Positions 17,796 through 26,466 of a DNA stretch of 64,000 nt are shown here, one piece after another. The notes below the pieces were generated by a model. That model worked only from the letters and a program-made list of their open reading frames with translations, made no database searches and was not told where the DNA came from. The translations under genes and the position numbers were made by a program. The stretch covers positions 2,046,001 through 2,110,000 of the forward strand of contig NZ_CP102830.1 of assembly GCF_024730785.1 (NCBI RefSeq). The letters are read 5' to 3'. Every line of letters begins with the position of its first letter. Position 1 is the stretch's first letter. The DNA is from Pseudomonas sp. LS44. GTDB taxonomy: Bacteria > Pseudomonadota > Gammaproteobacteria > Pseudomonadales > Pseudomonadaceae.

Positions 17796-17894
17796 TCAGC
17801 TTGCGCCCTCATCGATGGCCCGCCAGTGCTTGGTTTCGGGGGCGCGCTCGACAAGGTCGTGCGGGTACAGCTCCAGGCGATCAGGTTGACTCAC
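17796..17894 (-). CDS. Possible very short protein
   Basis: A 32-residue frame with a GTG start reads like real protein (QPDRLELYPHDLVERAPETK) and contains two prolines and many charged residues. It stands alone between the hip operators and the fecI promoter. It may equally be the tail of a lost gene, since a stop precedes it in frame. No family is recognised. Confidence 0.25.
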   Translation of the reverse strand: MSQPDRLELYPHDLVERAPETKHWRAIDEGAS

Positions 17895-17982
17895 CTCTCG
17901 GCTGCGGCGCTGGTAGTCCGATGACCTTCATCAAGTTGGGTAGTGCAGGCTTTGGCCTATCTATGGTGCATCGATGCTTTGA

Positions 17983-18008
17983 GTGAAATAGATTCTCATT
18001 TATATTCG
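17983..18008 (+). promoter_or_regulatory. Fur-box-like sequence upstream of fecI
   Basis: AAATAGATTCTCATTTATA (around 17986-18004) resembles the Fur consensus of repeated NATWAT hexamers and lies about 45-60 bp before the fecI ATG. Iron-starvation sigma factor genes in Pseudomonas are normally Fur-repressed. The match is imperfect. Confidence 0.5.
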
Positions 18009-18049
18009 CCTGCTCTCACCCTCTTCGAGGGTACTCGCTCGCTTCCGCC

Positions 18050-18583
18050 ATGCAGGTCCTCGTGCAGTTCGACCCCGTCAAGCCATCGCTCCTCGCCGCA
18101 TTGGTTCGTCACTATGACGAACTGGTGGAGCACGTGCGTCGGCGTTTTGGGGATCATGGCTTTGCTCGCGAGGTCATTCATGACCTGTGCGTTCAGTTGC
18201 TGGAAAAGCACGAAAAGGACGGCGTGCGTTCTCCATTGGCGCTGTTGCGCAAGGTCGCACACGACAATGCCATCACGCGCTACCGCAGTGAGCGCCGCCG
18301 GCAAGCGTGGGTCGTGGCTGTCCCAGAGCTGCCAGAGGTCGACAGCGGAGCTCCTACTCAGGAGCGTCACTATGGCGCAGTGCAGACGCTGGAGCACCTC
18401 ACCGAGGCCATCGCGTCGCTGCCGCCGCGCTGCCAGATGGTGTTCGTGATGCACAAGCTGCATGAACTGCCTCAAAGCGAGGTGGCTGAGCGCCTGGGGA
18501 TCTCGTTGAAGACGGTGGAGAAGCATCTGCGCTTAGGGATGGCGGCCTGCCGAGCCAAACTCGGTTATGAGGTGGCGCTATGA
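18050..18583 (+). CDS. fecI: ECF sigma factor, FecI family
   Basis: A 177-residue iron-starvation sigma factor. Region 2 is recognisable in the N-terminal half (LVRHYDELVEHVRRRFGD, and SPLALLRKVAHDNAITRYRS). Region 4 follows with the helix-turn-helix LPQSEVAERLGISLKTVEKH. FecI proteins direct RNA polymerase to the promoter of a cognate TonB receptor after a cell-surface signal. The stop overlaps the ATG of the fecR gene, and the receptor follows, giving the classic three-gene arrangement. A Fur-like site precedes it. Confidence 0.93.
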   Translation: MQVLVQFDPVKPSLLAALVRHYDELVEHVRRRFGDHGFAREVIHDLCVQLLEKHEKDGVRSPLALLRKVAHDNAITRYRSERRRQAWVVAVPELPEVDSGAPTQERHYGAVQTLEHLTEAIASLPPRCQMVFVMHKLHELPQSEVAERLGISLKTVEKHLRLGMAACRAKLGYEVAL

Positions 18584-19422
18584 GCGATGCCCCGCGAAAA
18601 CCGAATGAATTCACCCAAGAGGACGAGGCGATTGCTTCGTTCCGCGAGGAGTTGAAGAAGCGCTTTCCTCTTCCAACACCTCAGTCACGGCCCAAGAAGC
18701 GCGCGGCTGGCGCCGCCCTAGGGCTGCTCCTCCTCGGTCTGTCAACTGGATTGGCATGGTTCGATCCAGCATATCGCATCGAGGATTACGCCAGCGCGGT
18801 TGGCCAGCGACAGACCCTGCAATTGGCGGACGGCAGCCAGGTGCTGCTGGACAGTGCCAGCAAGCTGGTAGTTAGTTGGCATTTACGCAGTCGGCAAGTC
18901 GAATTGCAGGCGGGGCAGGCGCTGTTTGACGTGGCACCGATGCGCTATCGCCCGTTCCTGGTCGACGCCGGTACCGCAGACGTGAAGGTGGTCGGCACGC
19001 GCTTCAATGTAAGTCGGCGGTCGAACGATGTGTTGGTGACCGTTGCCGAAGGCAAGGTTGCCGTGCACGGGCATGCCGCCCCGACCACCACGTTCCTTGA
19101 ACCAGGTCAGCAGCTGCGCGTACACGCCGGTTTGCCCGATCAGGCAATACGGGTCAACGTTGAGGATGTCATCGCTTGGCAGGACAACCGCCTGGTATTT
19201 GAGAGCACGCCGCTGAGCGACGTGCTCGAGGTGGTCCAGCGTTACCATCCGGCCCCGATTCAACTGGTAGATCGCAGTCTGGCCGGCCTACCGATTTCCG
19301 GCGTATTCGATAGCGAGCATGTGGACAGCCTGATTTCACTGCTGCCCAGCATCCTGCCGGTCAGCGTGTCCACCGGCGCCGATGGTGCCGTATTGATCCG
19401 CGACCGAGCCGGAAAAAAATAA
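18580..19422 (+). CDS. fecR: Anti-sigma factor / signal transducer, FecR family
   Basis: A 280-residue inner-membrane protein. A short cytoplasmic N-terminus that would bind FecI precedes a transmembrane helix at about residues 46-62 (AAGAALGLLLLGLSTGLAWF). The periplasmic FecR domain contains RQTLQLADGSQVLLDSASKL, GQALFDVA and the GTRFNVSRRSNDVLVTVAEGKVAV core. The C-terminal STN-like portion (LSDVLEVVQRYHPAPIQLVD) would contact the receptor's signalling domain. It is translationally coupled to fecI and relays occupancy of the downstream TonB receptor. Confidence 0.92.
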   Translation: MSDAPRKPNEFTQEDEAIASFREELKKRFPLPTPQSRPKKRAAGAALGLLLLGLSTGLAWFDPAYRIEDYASAVGQRQTLQLADGSQVLLDSASKLVVSWHLRSRQVELQAGQALFDVAPMRYRPFLVDAGTADVKVVGTRFNVSRRSNDVLVTVAEGKVAVHGHAAPTTTFLEPGQQLRVHAGLPDQAIRVNVEDVIAWQDNRLVFESTPLSDVLEVVQRYHPAPIQLVDRSLAGLPISGVFDSEHVDSLISLLPSILPVSVSTGADGAVLIRDRAGKK

Positions 19423-19501
19423 TTCCTCAACTGAAGGTAGGGTTGTACTCGCTCTGTGGCGGCTATCTCCATGAACCCCCTTATTTCATGGAGAACCAGA
19501 A

Positions 19502-21946
19502 GTGAGTCAGCCCCTACGGCGTGCGCCACTGCATCTGTCCCTGTTGGCCAGTGGCCTGCTGATCAGCCTTTCGTCCCTGGCGCAATCCGCTCCCGTCGAG
19601 TTCGACGTTCCAGCCTCATCGCTGGAGAAGTCACTGAATGCGCTGGCGCGGCAATCCAATGCACAGATTCTGTTTGCCAGCGACGCTACGGCGGGCAAGG
19701 CCGCGCCTGCACTTCGCGGGAGCTACACGCTGCTCGAAGCGCTACAGCGCTTGCTGGGCAATAGCGGGCTTACCGTTCAGGAACGCGATGAGCACACCTT
19801 TGTGGTGGTACCCAGCCAGTCTCAGCCGCTGGATACCGCGCCGGCCGAAGAGGCTGCGATTGAGCTCAACGCCATGGAGGTGACTGCCTCGCGCACCAAC
19901 AGCAACCTGGTGCCGCAGGCGCGTCAGGTGGATGTCATCGAGCACGAGCAGTTGCAGCAGCTGCGCCAGGGCTCTGATGGTCTGGCCGGCCTGCTGGCGA
20001 AGGCCATTCCAGGGATGGCCGACTCCAGCCGCACCGTCACCGATTATGGCCAGACCTTGCGTGGGCGGACCATGCTGGTGCTGGTCGATGGCGTCCCGCT
20101 GAATACCAATCGCGATTCATCGCGCAACCTGGCAAACATCGACCCAGCGCTGATCGAACGCGTCGAAGTCACCCGCGGCAGCAGCGCCATTTACGGTGCC
20201 GGTGCCACTGGCGGCATCGTATCCATCACCACTCGCCCGGCCGGCGGTGAGCCGCGCGCCGAGACCAGCCTGACAGCAACGTCACCGCTGACCCAGCTGG
20301 ACAATGACGGTTTGGGTGGACAGCTGCAGCAGCATTTTTCCGGTTCACAAGGCACCGTTGACTACGCGTTGGATTTCGGTGCCCGGCACATCGGTGCGTC
20401 CTACGATGCCAACGGCCATCGCATTGCACCGGAGCCCAGTCAGGGTGACCTGTTCGATTCGAACGCCTACAACATCGGCGGCAAGCTCGGCCTGCGCATC
20501 GACGACGTACAGCGCGTTCAGCTATCTGCCAGCCACTACGATGCACAGCAGGACACCGACTACGCCTCCGACCCTTCCGTCGCACGCCTGCCAGCTGGCT
20601 CGGTCCCGGCACGTCCGATCAAAGGGCTGTCGCTGGATGAGCAGAACCAGATTAAGAACACGCTGGTCAATCTCGAGTATGCGCATGAGGAGGTGCTGGG
20701 CGGCAACATGAACGCCCAGCTCTATTACCGGGACTATTTCACCCGCTTCAATCCGTTCGACGCCCGCGCGGTGGCCACGCGCGGTCGTAACGTCGACCAG
20801 GTGATGCAGAACAGCGAAATTTTCGGCAGCCGCGTGACGCTGCGCACTCCTCTGGGCAATCAGGGAGATACCGAACTGGTCTGGGGTGGCGACTTCAACC
20901 AGGAGCGAAGCGACATGCCGATCGATATCTTTGACCCGCGCGCCTACGATGCCAGTGGCGGCACGGTGTTCAACAAGATCGGCAAACTGACCTACATGCC
21001 CGACCTGACCACCCGCAGTACCGGTGGGTTCGCCCAGCTGCAGCACAAGCTCAACGAGCAATGGTCTTTCGATGGTGGCCTGCGTTACGAGTACGCCACC
21101 GCCGAGTTCGATGACTTCATTCCGCTCTCGGAATCTGCGGCTGTTCAGCCAGTGACCGTGCAAGGCGGCGAGGCGCACTACGACGCAGTCCTATCCAACA
21201 TCGGAGTGATTTACTCACCGGTGGCCGGTCAGGAGCTGTATGCCACCTTCAGCCAAGGCTTCCAGTTGCCCGATATCGGTGTGCAGCTGCGTAATGCTCG
21301 GCGGGGCTTCGACATCGACTCCTCGAACCTGGAACCGGTGAAAACCAACAACTATGAACTGGGCTGGCGTGGTGCCGTTGGTGAACAGACCCTGGCCTCG
21401 TTGGCGGTTTTCTACAGCACCTCCAAGCTAGGGGACGTGCAGAGCTTCAACAATGGCCTGATCCTGACTCGCACCAAGGAACGAATCCACGGCGTGGAAG
21501 GCGGTGCCGACTGGTTGAATAGCGACGAGAGCTGGGGCGCCGGCGGCACCTTCACCTGGATCAAAGGTCGCGAGAAACCAGACGGTGGTGATTGGCAGGA
21601 CATGACCGGCTACCGCATACCACCGCTTAAGCTCACCGCCTATATCCAGTACCGACCGAACGACGCGTGGAGTAACCGTCTGCAGGCGACCTATTTCGAT
21701 GGCGAGGACTACCGGCTAGATGGAGTAACGAGTTTCGGGCGTCGCGAAGTCAGCGGATACACCACCGTCGACCTTATCAGCGAGTACCGACTGAGCGATG
21801 CCGACCAAGTCAGCGTCGGCATTCAGAATCTGTTCAATCGCGACTACTACCCGCTTTACAGCCAGCTGATGCGCAACAGCAACAACACCAGCCACCTACC
21901 AGCCCCCGGCACGGTGCTGACGGCAAGCTATACCCACCAGTGGTAA
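19502..21946 (+). CDS. TonB-dependent siderophore receptor with signalling domain (IutA/ChtA-like)
   Basis: An 814-residue outer-membrane receptor. A GTG start with a GGAGA site is chosen. A signal peptide ends near residue 28. An STN signalling domain follows (EFDVPASSLEKSLNALARQS, about 32-100), then a TonB box region (MEVTAS), a plug domain (IERVEVTRGSSAIYGAGATG) and a beta-barrel ending in TASYTHQW with a C-terminal aromatic. The plug motif LNTNRDSSRNLANIDPALIE resembles hydroxamate/citrate siderophore receptors of the aerobactin class. The STN domain explains the fecI-fecR genes immediately upstream. The exact siderophore is inferred from motif similarity only. Confidence 0.85.
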   Translation: MSQPLRRAPLHLSLLASGLLISLSSLAQSAPVEFDVPASSLEKSLNALARQSNAQILFASDATAGKAAPALRGSYTLLEALQRLLGNSGLTVQERDEHTFVVVPSQSQPLDTAPAEEAAIELNAMEVTASRTNSNLVPQARQVDVIEHEQLQQLRQGSDGLAGLLAKAIPGMADSSRTVTDYGQTLRGRTMLVLVDGVPLNTNRDSSRNLANIDPALIERVEVTRGSSAIYGAGATGGIVSITTRPAGGEPRAETSLTATSPLTQLDNDGLGGQLQQHFSGSQGTVDYALDFGARHIGASYDANGHRIAPEPSQGDLFDSNAYNIGGKLGLRIDDVQRVQLSASHYDAQQDTDYASDPSVARLPAGSVPARPIKGLSLDEQNQIKNTLVNLEYAHEEVLGGNMNAQLYYRDYFTRFNPFDARAVATRGRNVDQVMQNSEIFGSRVTLRTPLGNQGDTELVWGGDFNQERSDMPIDIFDPRAYDASGGTVFNKIGKLTYMPDLTTRSTGGFAQLQHKLNEQWSFDGGLRYEYATAEFDDFIPLSESAAVQPVTVQGGEAHYDAVLSNIGVIYSPVAGQELYATFSQGFQLPDIGVQLRNARRGFDIDSSNLEPVKTNNYELGWRGAVGEQTLASLAVFYSTSKLGDVQSFNNGLILTRTKERIHGVEGGADWLNSDESWGAGGTFTWIKGREKPDGGDWQDMTGYRIPPLKLTAYIQYRPNDAWSNRLQATYFDGEDYRLDGVTSFGRREVSGYTTVDLISEYRLSDADQVSVGIQNLFNRDYYPLYSQLMRNSNNTSHLPAPGTVLTASYTHQW

Positions 21947-21991
21947 ACCTCGCCGCCCGCACGGGTGGCTCGCCGCTCCTCAGCCAAGTGG

Positions 21992-22022
21992 CTCGACCAG
22001 TCGCCTTGCACGGCTGGTCGAG
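21992..22022 (+). terminator. Hairpin downstream of the siderophore receptor gene
   Basis: The 9-bp perfect stem CTCGACCAG/CTGGTCGAG with a 13-base loop lies about 45 bp after the receptor stop. It lacks a U-run, so it may act with Rho or as an mRNA-stabilising structure. Confidence 0.4.
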
Positions 22023-22087
22023 GAGTGGCGCCTCAGCGCTGCTTCCTGATACGTGGAAAACCCACGCTGGCGCTCAATGGCAAATCA

Positions 22088-22104
22088 TTGGCATCGTCTG
22101 ACAA
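22088..22104 (+). promoter_or_regulatory. AraC-operator candidate 1 (TTGGCA-N6-GACAA)
   Basis: TTGGCATCGTCTGACAA lies 76 bp before the amine-oxidase ATG. It is preceded by ATGGCA 11 bp upstream, giving the extended form CTCAATGGCAAAtCATTGGCA that recurs almost exactly at 24814-24834. The same TTGGCA-N6-GACAA pattern is found in two other promoters around the AraC gene. Confidence 0.65.
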
Positions 22105-22179
22105 TTGCCCCTGCCCGCGTTCTGGCATGTTTTCAGGTAACTGCCGGAAGGCATCACGATAACGTTGAAAGGTGTGGGC

Positions 22180-23640
22180 ATGAGCAACCAGCAGAGTGAC
22201 GGCGTTAGTCGCCGCAAGTTTCTCCAGAATGCCGGCGTAGTCGGTGCGGCCGGGGCGGTGGTGGCTGCCGGCGCGGTGTCGCTCGGCTCGGCGGTGGCCG
22301 GCGACAAGCGCGGCGCCAAGCATGCCGATTGCGATTACGACGTGGTGGTCATCGGTGGTGGCTTCGCCGGCGTGACCGCGGCGCGCGACAGCATGAAGAA
22401 CGGCTACAAGACGGTGATCCTCGAAGCGCGCAACCGTCTCGGCGGGCGCACCTTCAGCAGCGAGTTCGCCGGCCACAAGATCGAGCTGGGCGGCACCTGG
22501 ATTCACTGGACCCAGCCCTTCGTCTGGAGTGAGGTGCAGCGCTACGGCCTCAAACTCAAGGAAACCCCCGAGCCGTTCGTCGAAGACAAGCAGAGCATCC
22601 GCATCATCCACGACGGCAAGGCGATCGAGCCCAAGCTCGAGGACCTGATCAGCATCTCCAAGGCGATCAAGGACTATTTTGCCGACGCGCCCAAACTCTG
22701 GGAGCGTCCCTACGACGCCAAGCACACCTGGAAGGAGCTGCTCGCCGTCGACAGCCTGAGCGGTGCCGATCGCCTTGCCCAACTGCAGCTCACCCCGCTG
22801 CAACGCTCGTTTGTCGATGCTTACATCGCTGGTATTGCACATACCACCAGCGATCGCGCCTCCTACGCCGATGTGGCCCGCTGGTGGTCGCTGCCGGGCT
22901 GGAACATGACCGCGTTGGTCGATTCTGTGGGCCGCTACAGCTTCAAGGACGGCACCATCAGCCTGATCAACGCGATGGTCGAGGAAGGCAAGCCGGAAAT
23001 CCGCCTGTCCACTCCGGTGGTCAAGGTCGAGGATCAAGGCAAGCGCGTGCTGATTACTACCGAGCAGGGCGAAACCATCAGCGCAGGCGCGGTGATCGTC
23101 GCCGTGCCGATGAACGTGCTGCCGCGCATTGCCTTCACTCCGGCGCTGGACCCGGCGCTGATCGAGGCGGCGAAGGAGAAGCACTCCGGCAGCGGGGTTA
23201 AGGTGTTTGTCCGTACCAAGGGCAAGCTGCCGGACGACGGCAAGCGCCTCGGGGCGGCCGGTTCCGAACATCCGCTCAACTTGTTGGTGACCTATGCCAA
23301 GGGCGAGGATCACACCATCTTCGTCGCCTTCGGTGCCGACCCGGAGAAGCTCGACATCCAGGATCGCGACGCCGTGCAGGCGGTGGTGAGTTCCTTCTAC
23401 CCGGATCTGGAGGTCGAGGAGTGCTACGGCTACGAGTGGACCCTTGACCCGTATGCCAAGGGCACCTATTGCAGCTACAAGCCGAACTGGCTGGGCAAGT
23501 ACTACGACCACTTCCAGAAGGACCGTGGCCGGGTGCTATTCGGTCAAGGCGACCATGGCGAAGGCTGGCGTGGGTTCATCGATGGCGCCATCGGGGCCGG
23601 CGGCCAAGCCGCCAAACGGGCCCAGAAACTGCTAGGCTGA
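22180..23640 (+). CDS. Tat-exported flavin amine oxidase, NicA2-like
   Basis: A 486-residue FAD-dependent amine oxidase. A twin-arginine signal (SRRKFLQNAGVVGAAGAVVA) directs folded protein to the periplasm. The dinucleotide-binding motif VVVIGGGFAGVTAAR and the GG doublet motif EARNRLGGRTFSS are intact, and the C-terminal FAD contact lies in GWRGFIDGAIGAGGQAA. The stretch GGTWIHWTQPFVWSEVQRYG and overall layout strongly resemble P. putida nicotine oxidoreductase NicA2 and pseudooxynicotine oxidase. Those enzymes are poor with O2 and pass electrons to a cytochrome c; a c-type cytochrome gene lies nearby under the same apparent operator. ATG 22180 is preferred to an upstream TTG. The actual amine substrate is unknown. 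Confidence 0.87.
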   Translation: MSNQQSDGVSRRKFLQNAGVVGAAGAVVAAGAVSLGSAVAGDKRGAKHADCDYDVVVIGGGFAGVTAARDSMKNGYKTVILEARNRLGGRTFSSEFAGHKIELGGTWIHWTQPFVWSEVQRYGLKLKETPEPFVEDKQSIRIIHDGKAIEPKLEDLISISKAIKDYFADAPKLWERPYDAKHTWKELLAVDSLSGADRLAQLQLTPLQRSFVDAYIAGIAHTTSDRASYADVARWWSLPGWNMTALVDSVGRYSFKDGTISLINAMVEEGKPEIRLSTPVVKVEDQGKRVLITTEQGETISAGAVIVAVPMNVLPRIAFTPALDPALIEAAKEKHSGSGVKVFVRTKGKLPDDGKRLGAAGSEHPLNLLVTYAKGEDHTIFVAFGADPEKLDIQDRDAVQAVVSSFYPDLEVEECYGYEWTLDPYAKGTYCSYKPNWLGKYYDHFQKDRGRVLFGQGDHGEGWRGFIDGAIGAGGQAAKRAQKLLG

Positions 23641-23675
23641 CGCTGCAAGTCGATGGCCGCGCAGCCGGCCATCGA

Positions 23676-24686
23676 CTACTGCTGGTGCTGCTGCCGATAC
23701 TCGCGGGGCGTCAGTCCCGTCCAGCGCCGGAACGCCCGGCTGAACGAGCTGGCCTCGTTGTAACCCAGGCGCATACCAATTTCGGTCAGGCTCAGCGACG
23801 AGTTGCGCACGAACTCGATGGCCCGTGCCTGGCGTACCTCCTCGACCAACTCGTTGAACTCCACTTCCAGTTCGCTGAGGCGCCGCTGCAGGGTGCGCTT
23901 GCTCATGCACAGCTGCGTGGCCACCTGATCCAAGCCCACTTTGCCGCCTTTGAGATCGGCCTCGATGGCCAGGCTGATGCGCATGGCTAGATCGCTGTCG
24001 GCCATGCGTCGCTTGCGCTCTTCCTCCAGGCCCGGCAGCAGCGCCTGAAACAGCCGGGGATCTGCCGTCACCAACGCTTCGTCGAGCATCGCCGCGGGCC
24101 AGACCAGCGTATTGCTGGGCTGCTCGAAGCGCAGTGGGCATTGGAACGTCTGCTGATGCAGGGTGATGTCCGCCGGCTGCGGGTGGGCAAAGTCGACTCG
24201 CAGGAGTTCGAATTTTCTCGCAGTGCACTCCCGCAGCCGGGTGTACAGCACGGCCAGGGCATATTCGGCATCCTGGCGGCGGTCGGTGATGCTGGGGTCG
24301 GTGAGGCGATAGGAGACTTCCAGCTGGTTGCCACTCTGCTGCCAGCTCAGCTCATTGGCCTGGGCGTGGACGATCATGTAGCGACTGCCGAAGTCGAGCA
24401 GCGCCCGCACGGTAGCCGCGCTGCGCGCGGCGTGGCCGAAACCGCCGAGCAGACTGCCGCCGGCCGGGCCGCCGAGCAGACCGAGGCCCAGCCGCAAGCC
24501 GAGATTGGGATCGCATTGCGCCGCGGTAATTTCCAGCAAGGCGGTGTACTGACTCAACGGGATCTTCGCCTCGGGACGCTCGAGCACCTCCGGCGACAGG
24601 CCCGCCATACCGAGAAACGGTCGAAACACCTCGGCGTGATGCAGCAGCAAGGCTTCGGCGTAAACGGTGTAATTCAAGCGAGACAT
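23676..24686 (-). CDS. AraC-family transcriptional regulator (Arabinose_bd/OruR-like)
   Basis: A 336-residue regulator. The N-terminal ligand-binding half begins MSRLNYTVYAEALLLHHAEV and contains the GLRLGLGLLGGPAGG segment common in the OruR/ArgR-like group. The C-terminal HTH_18 domain shows LCMSKRTLQRRLSELEVEF and the second helix-turn-helix SLTEIGMRLGYNEASSFSRAFRRWTG. The start at 24686 has GGAGG ahead; longer upstream frames lack support. It converges with the amine-oxidase gene and diverges from a sulfatase gene. The three TTGGCA-N6-GACAA sites around it are likely its operators (inference). Confidence 0.9.
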   Translation of the reverse strand: MSRLNYTVYAEALLLHHAEVFRPFLGMAGLSPEVLERPEAKIPLSQYTALLEITAAQCDPNLGLRLGLGLLGGPAGGSLLGGFGHAARSAATVRALLDFGSRYMIVHAQANELSWQQSGNQLEVSYRLTDPSITDRRQDAEYALAVLYTRLRECTARKFELLRVDFAHPQPADITLHQQTFQCPLRFEQPSNTLVWPAAMLDEALVTADPRLFQALLPGLEEERKRRMADSDLAMRISLAIEADLKGGKVGLDQVATQLCMSKRTLQRRLSELEVEFNELVEEVRQARAIEFVRNSSLSLTEIGMRLGYNEASSFSRAFRRWTGLTPREYRQQHQQ

Positions 24687-24828
24687 CTTCGTTGCCCTCC
24701 TCGGGCGGCCCGTCCCCGCCGTCTGACTCGATGCAGGGCTGGCGACAATGCCACGGTACGCCACAGATTGCACCGCGTTCACTGCGCGCGGACAAGCCGG
24801 ATCGGCAATGGCACTCAATGGCAAAACA

Positions 24829-24845
24829 TTGGCACCTGCCGACAA
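24829..24845 (+). promoter_or_regulatory. AraC-operator candidate 2 (TTGGCA-N6-GACAA)
   Basis: TTGGCACCTGCCGACAA lies 62 bp before the sulfatase ATG, in the divergent region with the AraC gene. An ATGGCA direct repeat stands 11 bp upstream, as in site 1. A GAATAAT element about 30 bp downstream could be the -10 box. Confidence 0.65.
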
Positions 24846-24907
24846 GCATTACACCGGTGCCTAAGAGACTGTGCGGTGAATAATCCGCCGCCCCTCCGGA
24901 GCTTTCT

Positions 24908-26350
24908 ATGTATCGCAAATGGTTCTGCCTCCTGGCAAGCATGCTGCTCAGCCTTTCTTGTCTGGCCCAACCCGCGCAGCCCAACATCGTGGTGATCCTG
25001 ATCGACAACCTCGGTTATGGGGAGCTCGGCGTTTACGGCGGTGGGGTATTGCGCGGCGCCGAGACCCCGCGCATCGATCAGCTCGCCGCCGAGGGTGTGC
25101 GCCTGACCAACTTCAACGTCGAGGCGCAGTGCACGCCGTCGCGCTCGGCGCTGATGACCGGGCGCTTCCCGATCCGCTCCGGGACTTATCGCGTGCCCAG
25201 TGCCGGCGGCCCCGATGGTCTAACCCTGTGGGAGCAGACCCTGGCCGAGCTGTTGTCCGCGCGTGGCTATGCCACCGGCATCTGGGGCAAGTGGCACCTG
25301 GGCAGCAGCAATGCGCGCCTGCCCACCCAGCAGGGCTTCGACGAGTTCTACGGTGTGCCGCGTACCTACGACGAAGCCATGTGGAGCAATGCCGACGACA
25401 CCAACAGTCTATGGCCGGCGGTGGGCAGCAAGCAGGGCTGGGACGAGACGCTGGTACCGGCGCCGTCCATCCTTGAGGCCCACCGGGATGAGGCGCCGCG
25501 CAAGGTCAAGAAGCTCGACCTCGCCAGCCGGCGCACGCTGGACGAGGAAATTGCCGATCGGGCGACGACCTTCATCAAGCGCAATGCCGAGGCCGGCAAA
25601 CCGTTCTTCGCCTTCGTCTCGTTCTCGCTGATGCACATGCCAACGCAACCGAACCCGGCCTTTGCCGGTAAAACCGGCAATGGCTCCTGGGCCGATGCCC
25701 TGACCGAGATGGACTACCGCACCGGGCAGGTTCTCGATGCCCTGCAGGCGGCCGGCATCGCCGATAACACCCTGGTGGTGTTCGCCAGTGACAACGGCGG
25801 CGAGGCCGTGCACCCGTGGATCGGCGCCAACGGCCCGTGGCGCGGCACCTACTTCACCGCCATGGAAGCGTCGTTGCGCGCGCCGTTTATCCTGCGCTGG
25901 CCGGGCCAGACGCCGGTGGGCAAGGTCAGCAACGAGGTCGTGCACATCACCGACCTGTACACCACGCTCGCCCACGCCGGCGGTGCGCAAGTGCCCACGG
26001 ATCGCGCGGTAGATGGCGTCGATCAGTTGGCCTTTCTCACCGGCAAGCAGCAACACTCCAATCGTGAAGGCTTCCCAGCCTACGTTGCCGATCGGCTGTC
26101 GGCGGTCAAGTGGCGCAACTGGAAGCTGCATTTCTTCCTTCAGGAAAACATGTTCGATCCCGCACTGCCGCTGTCCAGTCCGCGCCTGCACAACTTGCTG
26201 ACCGACCTGCGCGAGGAAGACAACGTGATCATTCAGAACTCCTGGGCGATGCACCCGATTATGCGCATCGTCGGCGGCATCAAGACCAGCCTCAAGCAGT
26301 ACCCGCCGATCGAGCCCGGTACGCCGGACCCCTATACTCCGCCCAAGTAA
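24908..26350 (+). CDS. Type I sulfatase (formylglycine-dependent, periplasmic)
   Basis: A 480-residue exported sulfatase. After the signal peptide the strand PNIVVILIDNLGYGELG carries the first metal ligands. The formylglycine consensus C-x-P-x-R is present as CTPSR with Cys75, followed by ALMTGRFPIRSG, and the KWHLG motif and the FASDNGG metal site are intact. The second Asp of the usual DD metal pair is Asn here. Such enzymes hydrolyse aryl or alkyl sulfate esters and need a formylglycine-generating enzyme encoded elsewhere. It is divergent from the AraC gene with an operator candidate 62 bp upstream, and a cytochrome gene follows 116 bp downstream. Confidence 0.9.
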   Translation: MYRKWFCLLASMLLSLSCLAQPAQPNIVVILIDNLGYGELGVYGGGVLRGAETPRIDQLAAEGVRLTNFNVEAQCTPSRSALMTGRFPIRSGTYRVPSAGGPDGLTLWEQTLAELLSARGYATGIWGKWHLGSSNARLPTQQGFDEFYGVPRTYDEAMWSNADDTNSLWPAVGSKQGWDETLVPAPSILEAHRDEAPRKVKKLDLASRRTLDEEIADRATTFIKRNAEAGKPFFAFVSFSLMHMPTQPNPAFAGKTGNGSWADALTEMDYRTGQVLDALQAAGIADNTLVVFASDNGGEAVHPWIGANGPWRGTYFTAMEASLRAPFILRWPGQTPVGKVSNEVVHITDLYTTLAHAGGAQVPTDRAVDGVDQLAFLTGKQQHSNREGFPAYVADRLSAVKWRNWKLHFFLQENMFDPALPLSSPRLHNLLTDLREEDNVIIQNSWAMHPIMRIVGGIKTSLKQYPPIEPGTPDPYTPPK

Positions 26351-26367
26351 CATCCTGCCACCGCCGA

Positions 26368-26399
26368 TTGGCACGCCATGACAAGTCATTGGCGTGCCA
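26368..26399 (+). promoter_or_regulatory. AraC-operator candidate 3 within a palindrome
   Basis: TTGGCACGCCATGACAA (26368-26384) fits TTGGCA-N6-GACAA and lies 82 bp before the cytochrome ATG. It overlaps an inverted repeat, TGGCACGCCATGAC versus GTCATTGGCGTGCCA, with one inserted base. The palindrome could be a terminator-like hairpin for the sulfatase gene or a double operator. Confidence 0.6.
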
Positions 26400-26466
26400 C
26401 GGCGATTCAAAAAACGTTCCCGCTGCCACCTTAGCTTCACCTCAAGCGCAGCCGAAAGGAACGTTC

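Noticed and set aside
22180..23640. Full nicotine degradation cluster
   Set aside because: Only the NicA2-like enzyme is present; no Pnao, SapD, Sp or HspB homologues are seen, so nicotine is not assumed as substrate.
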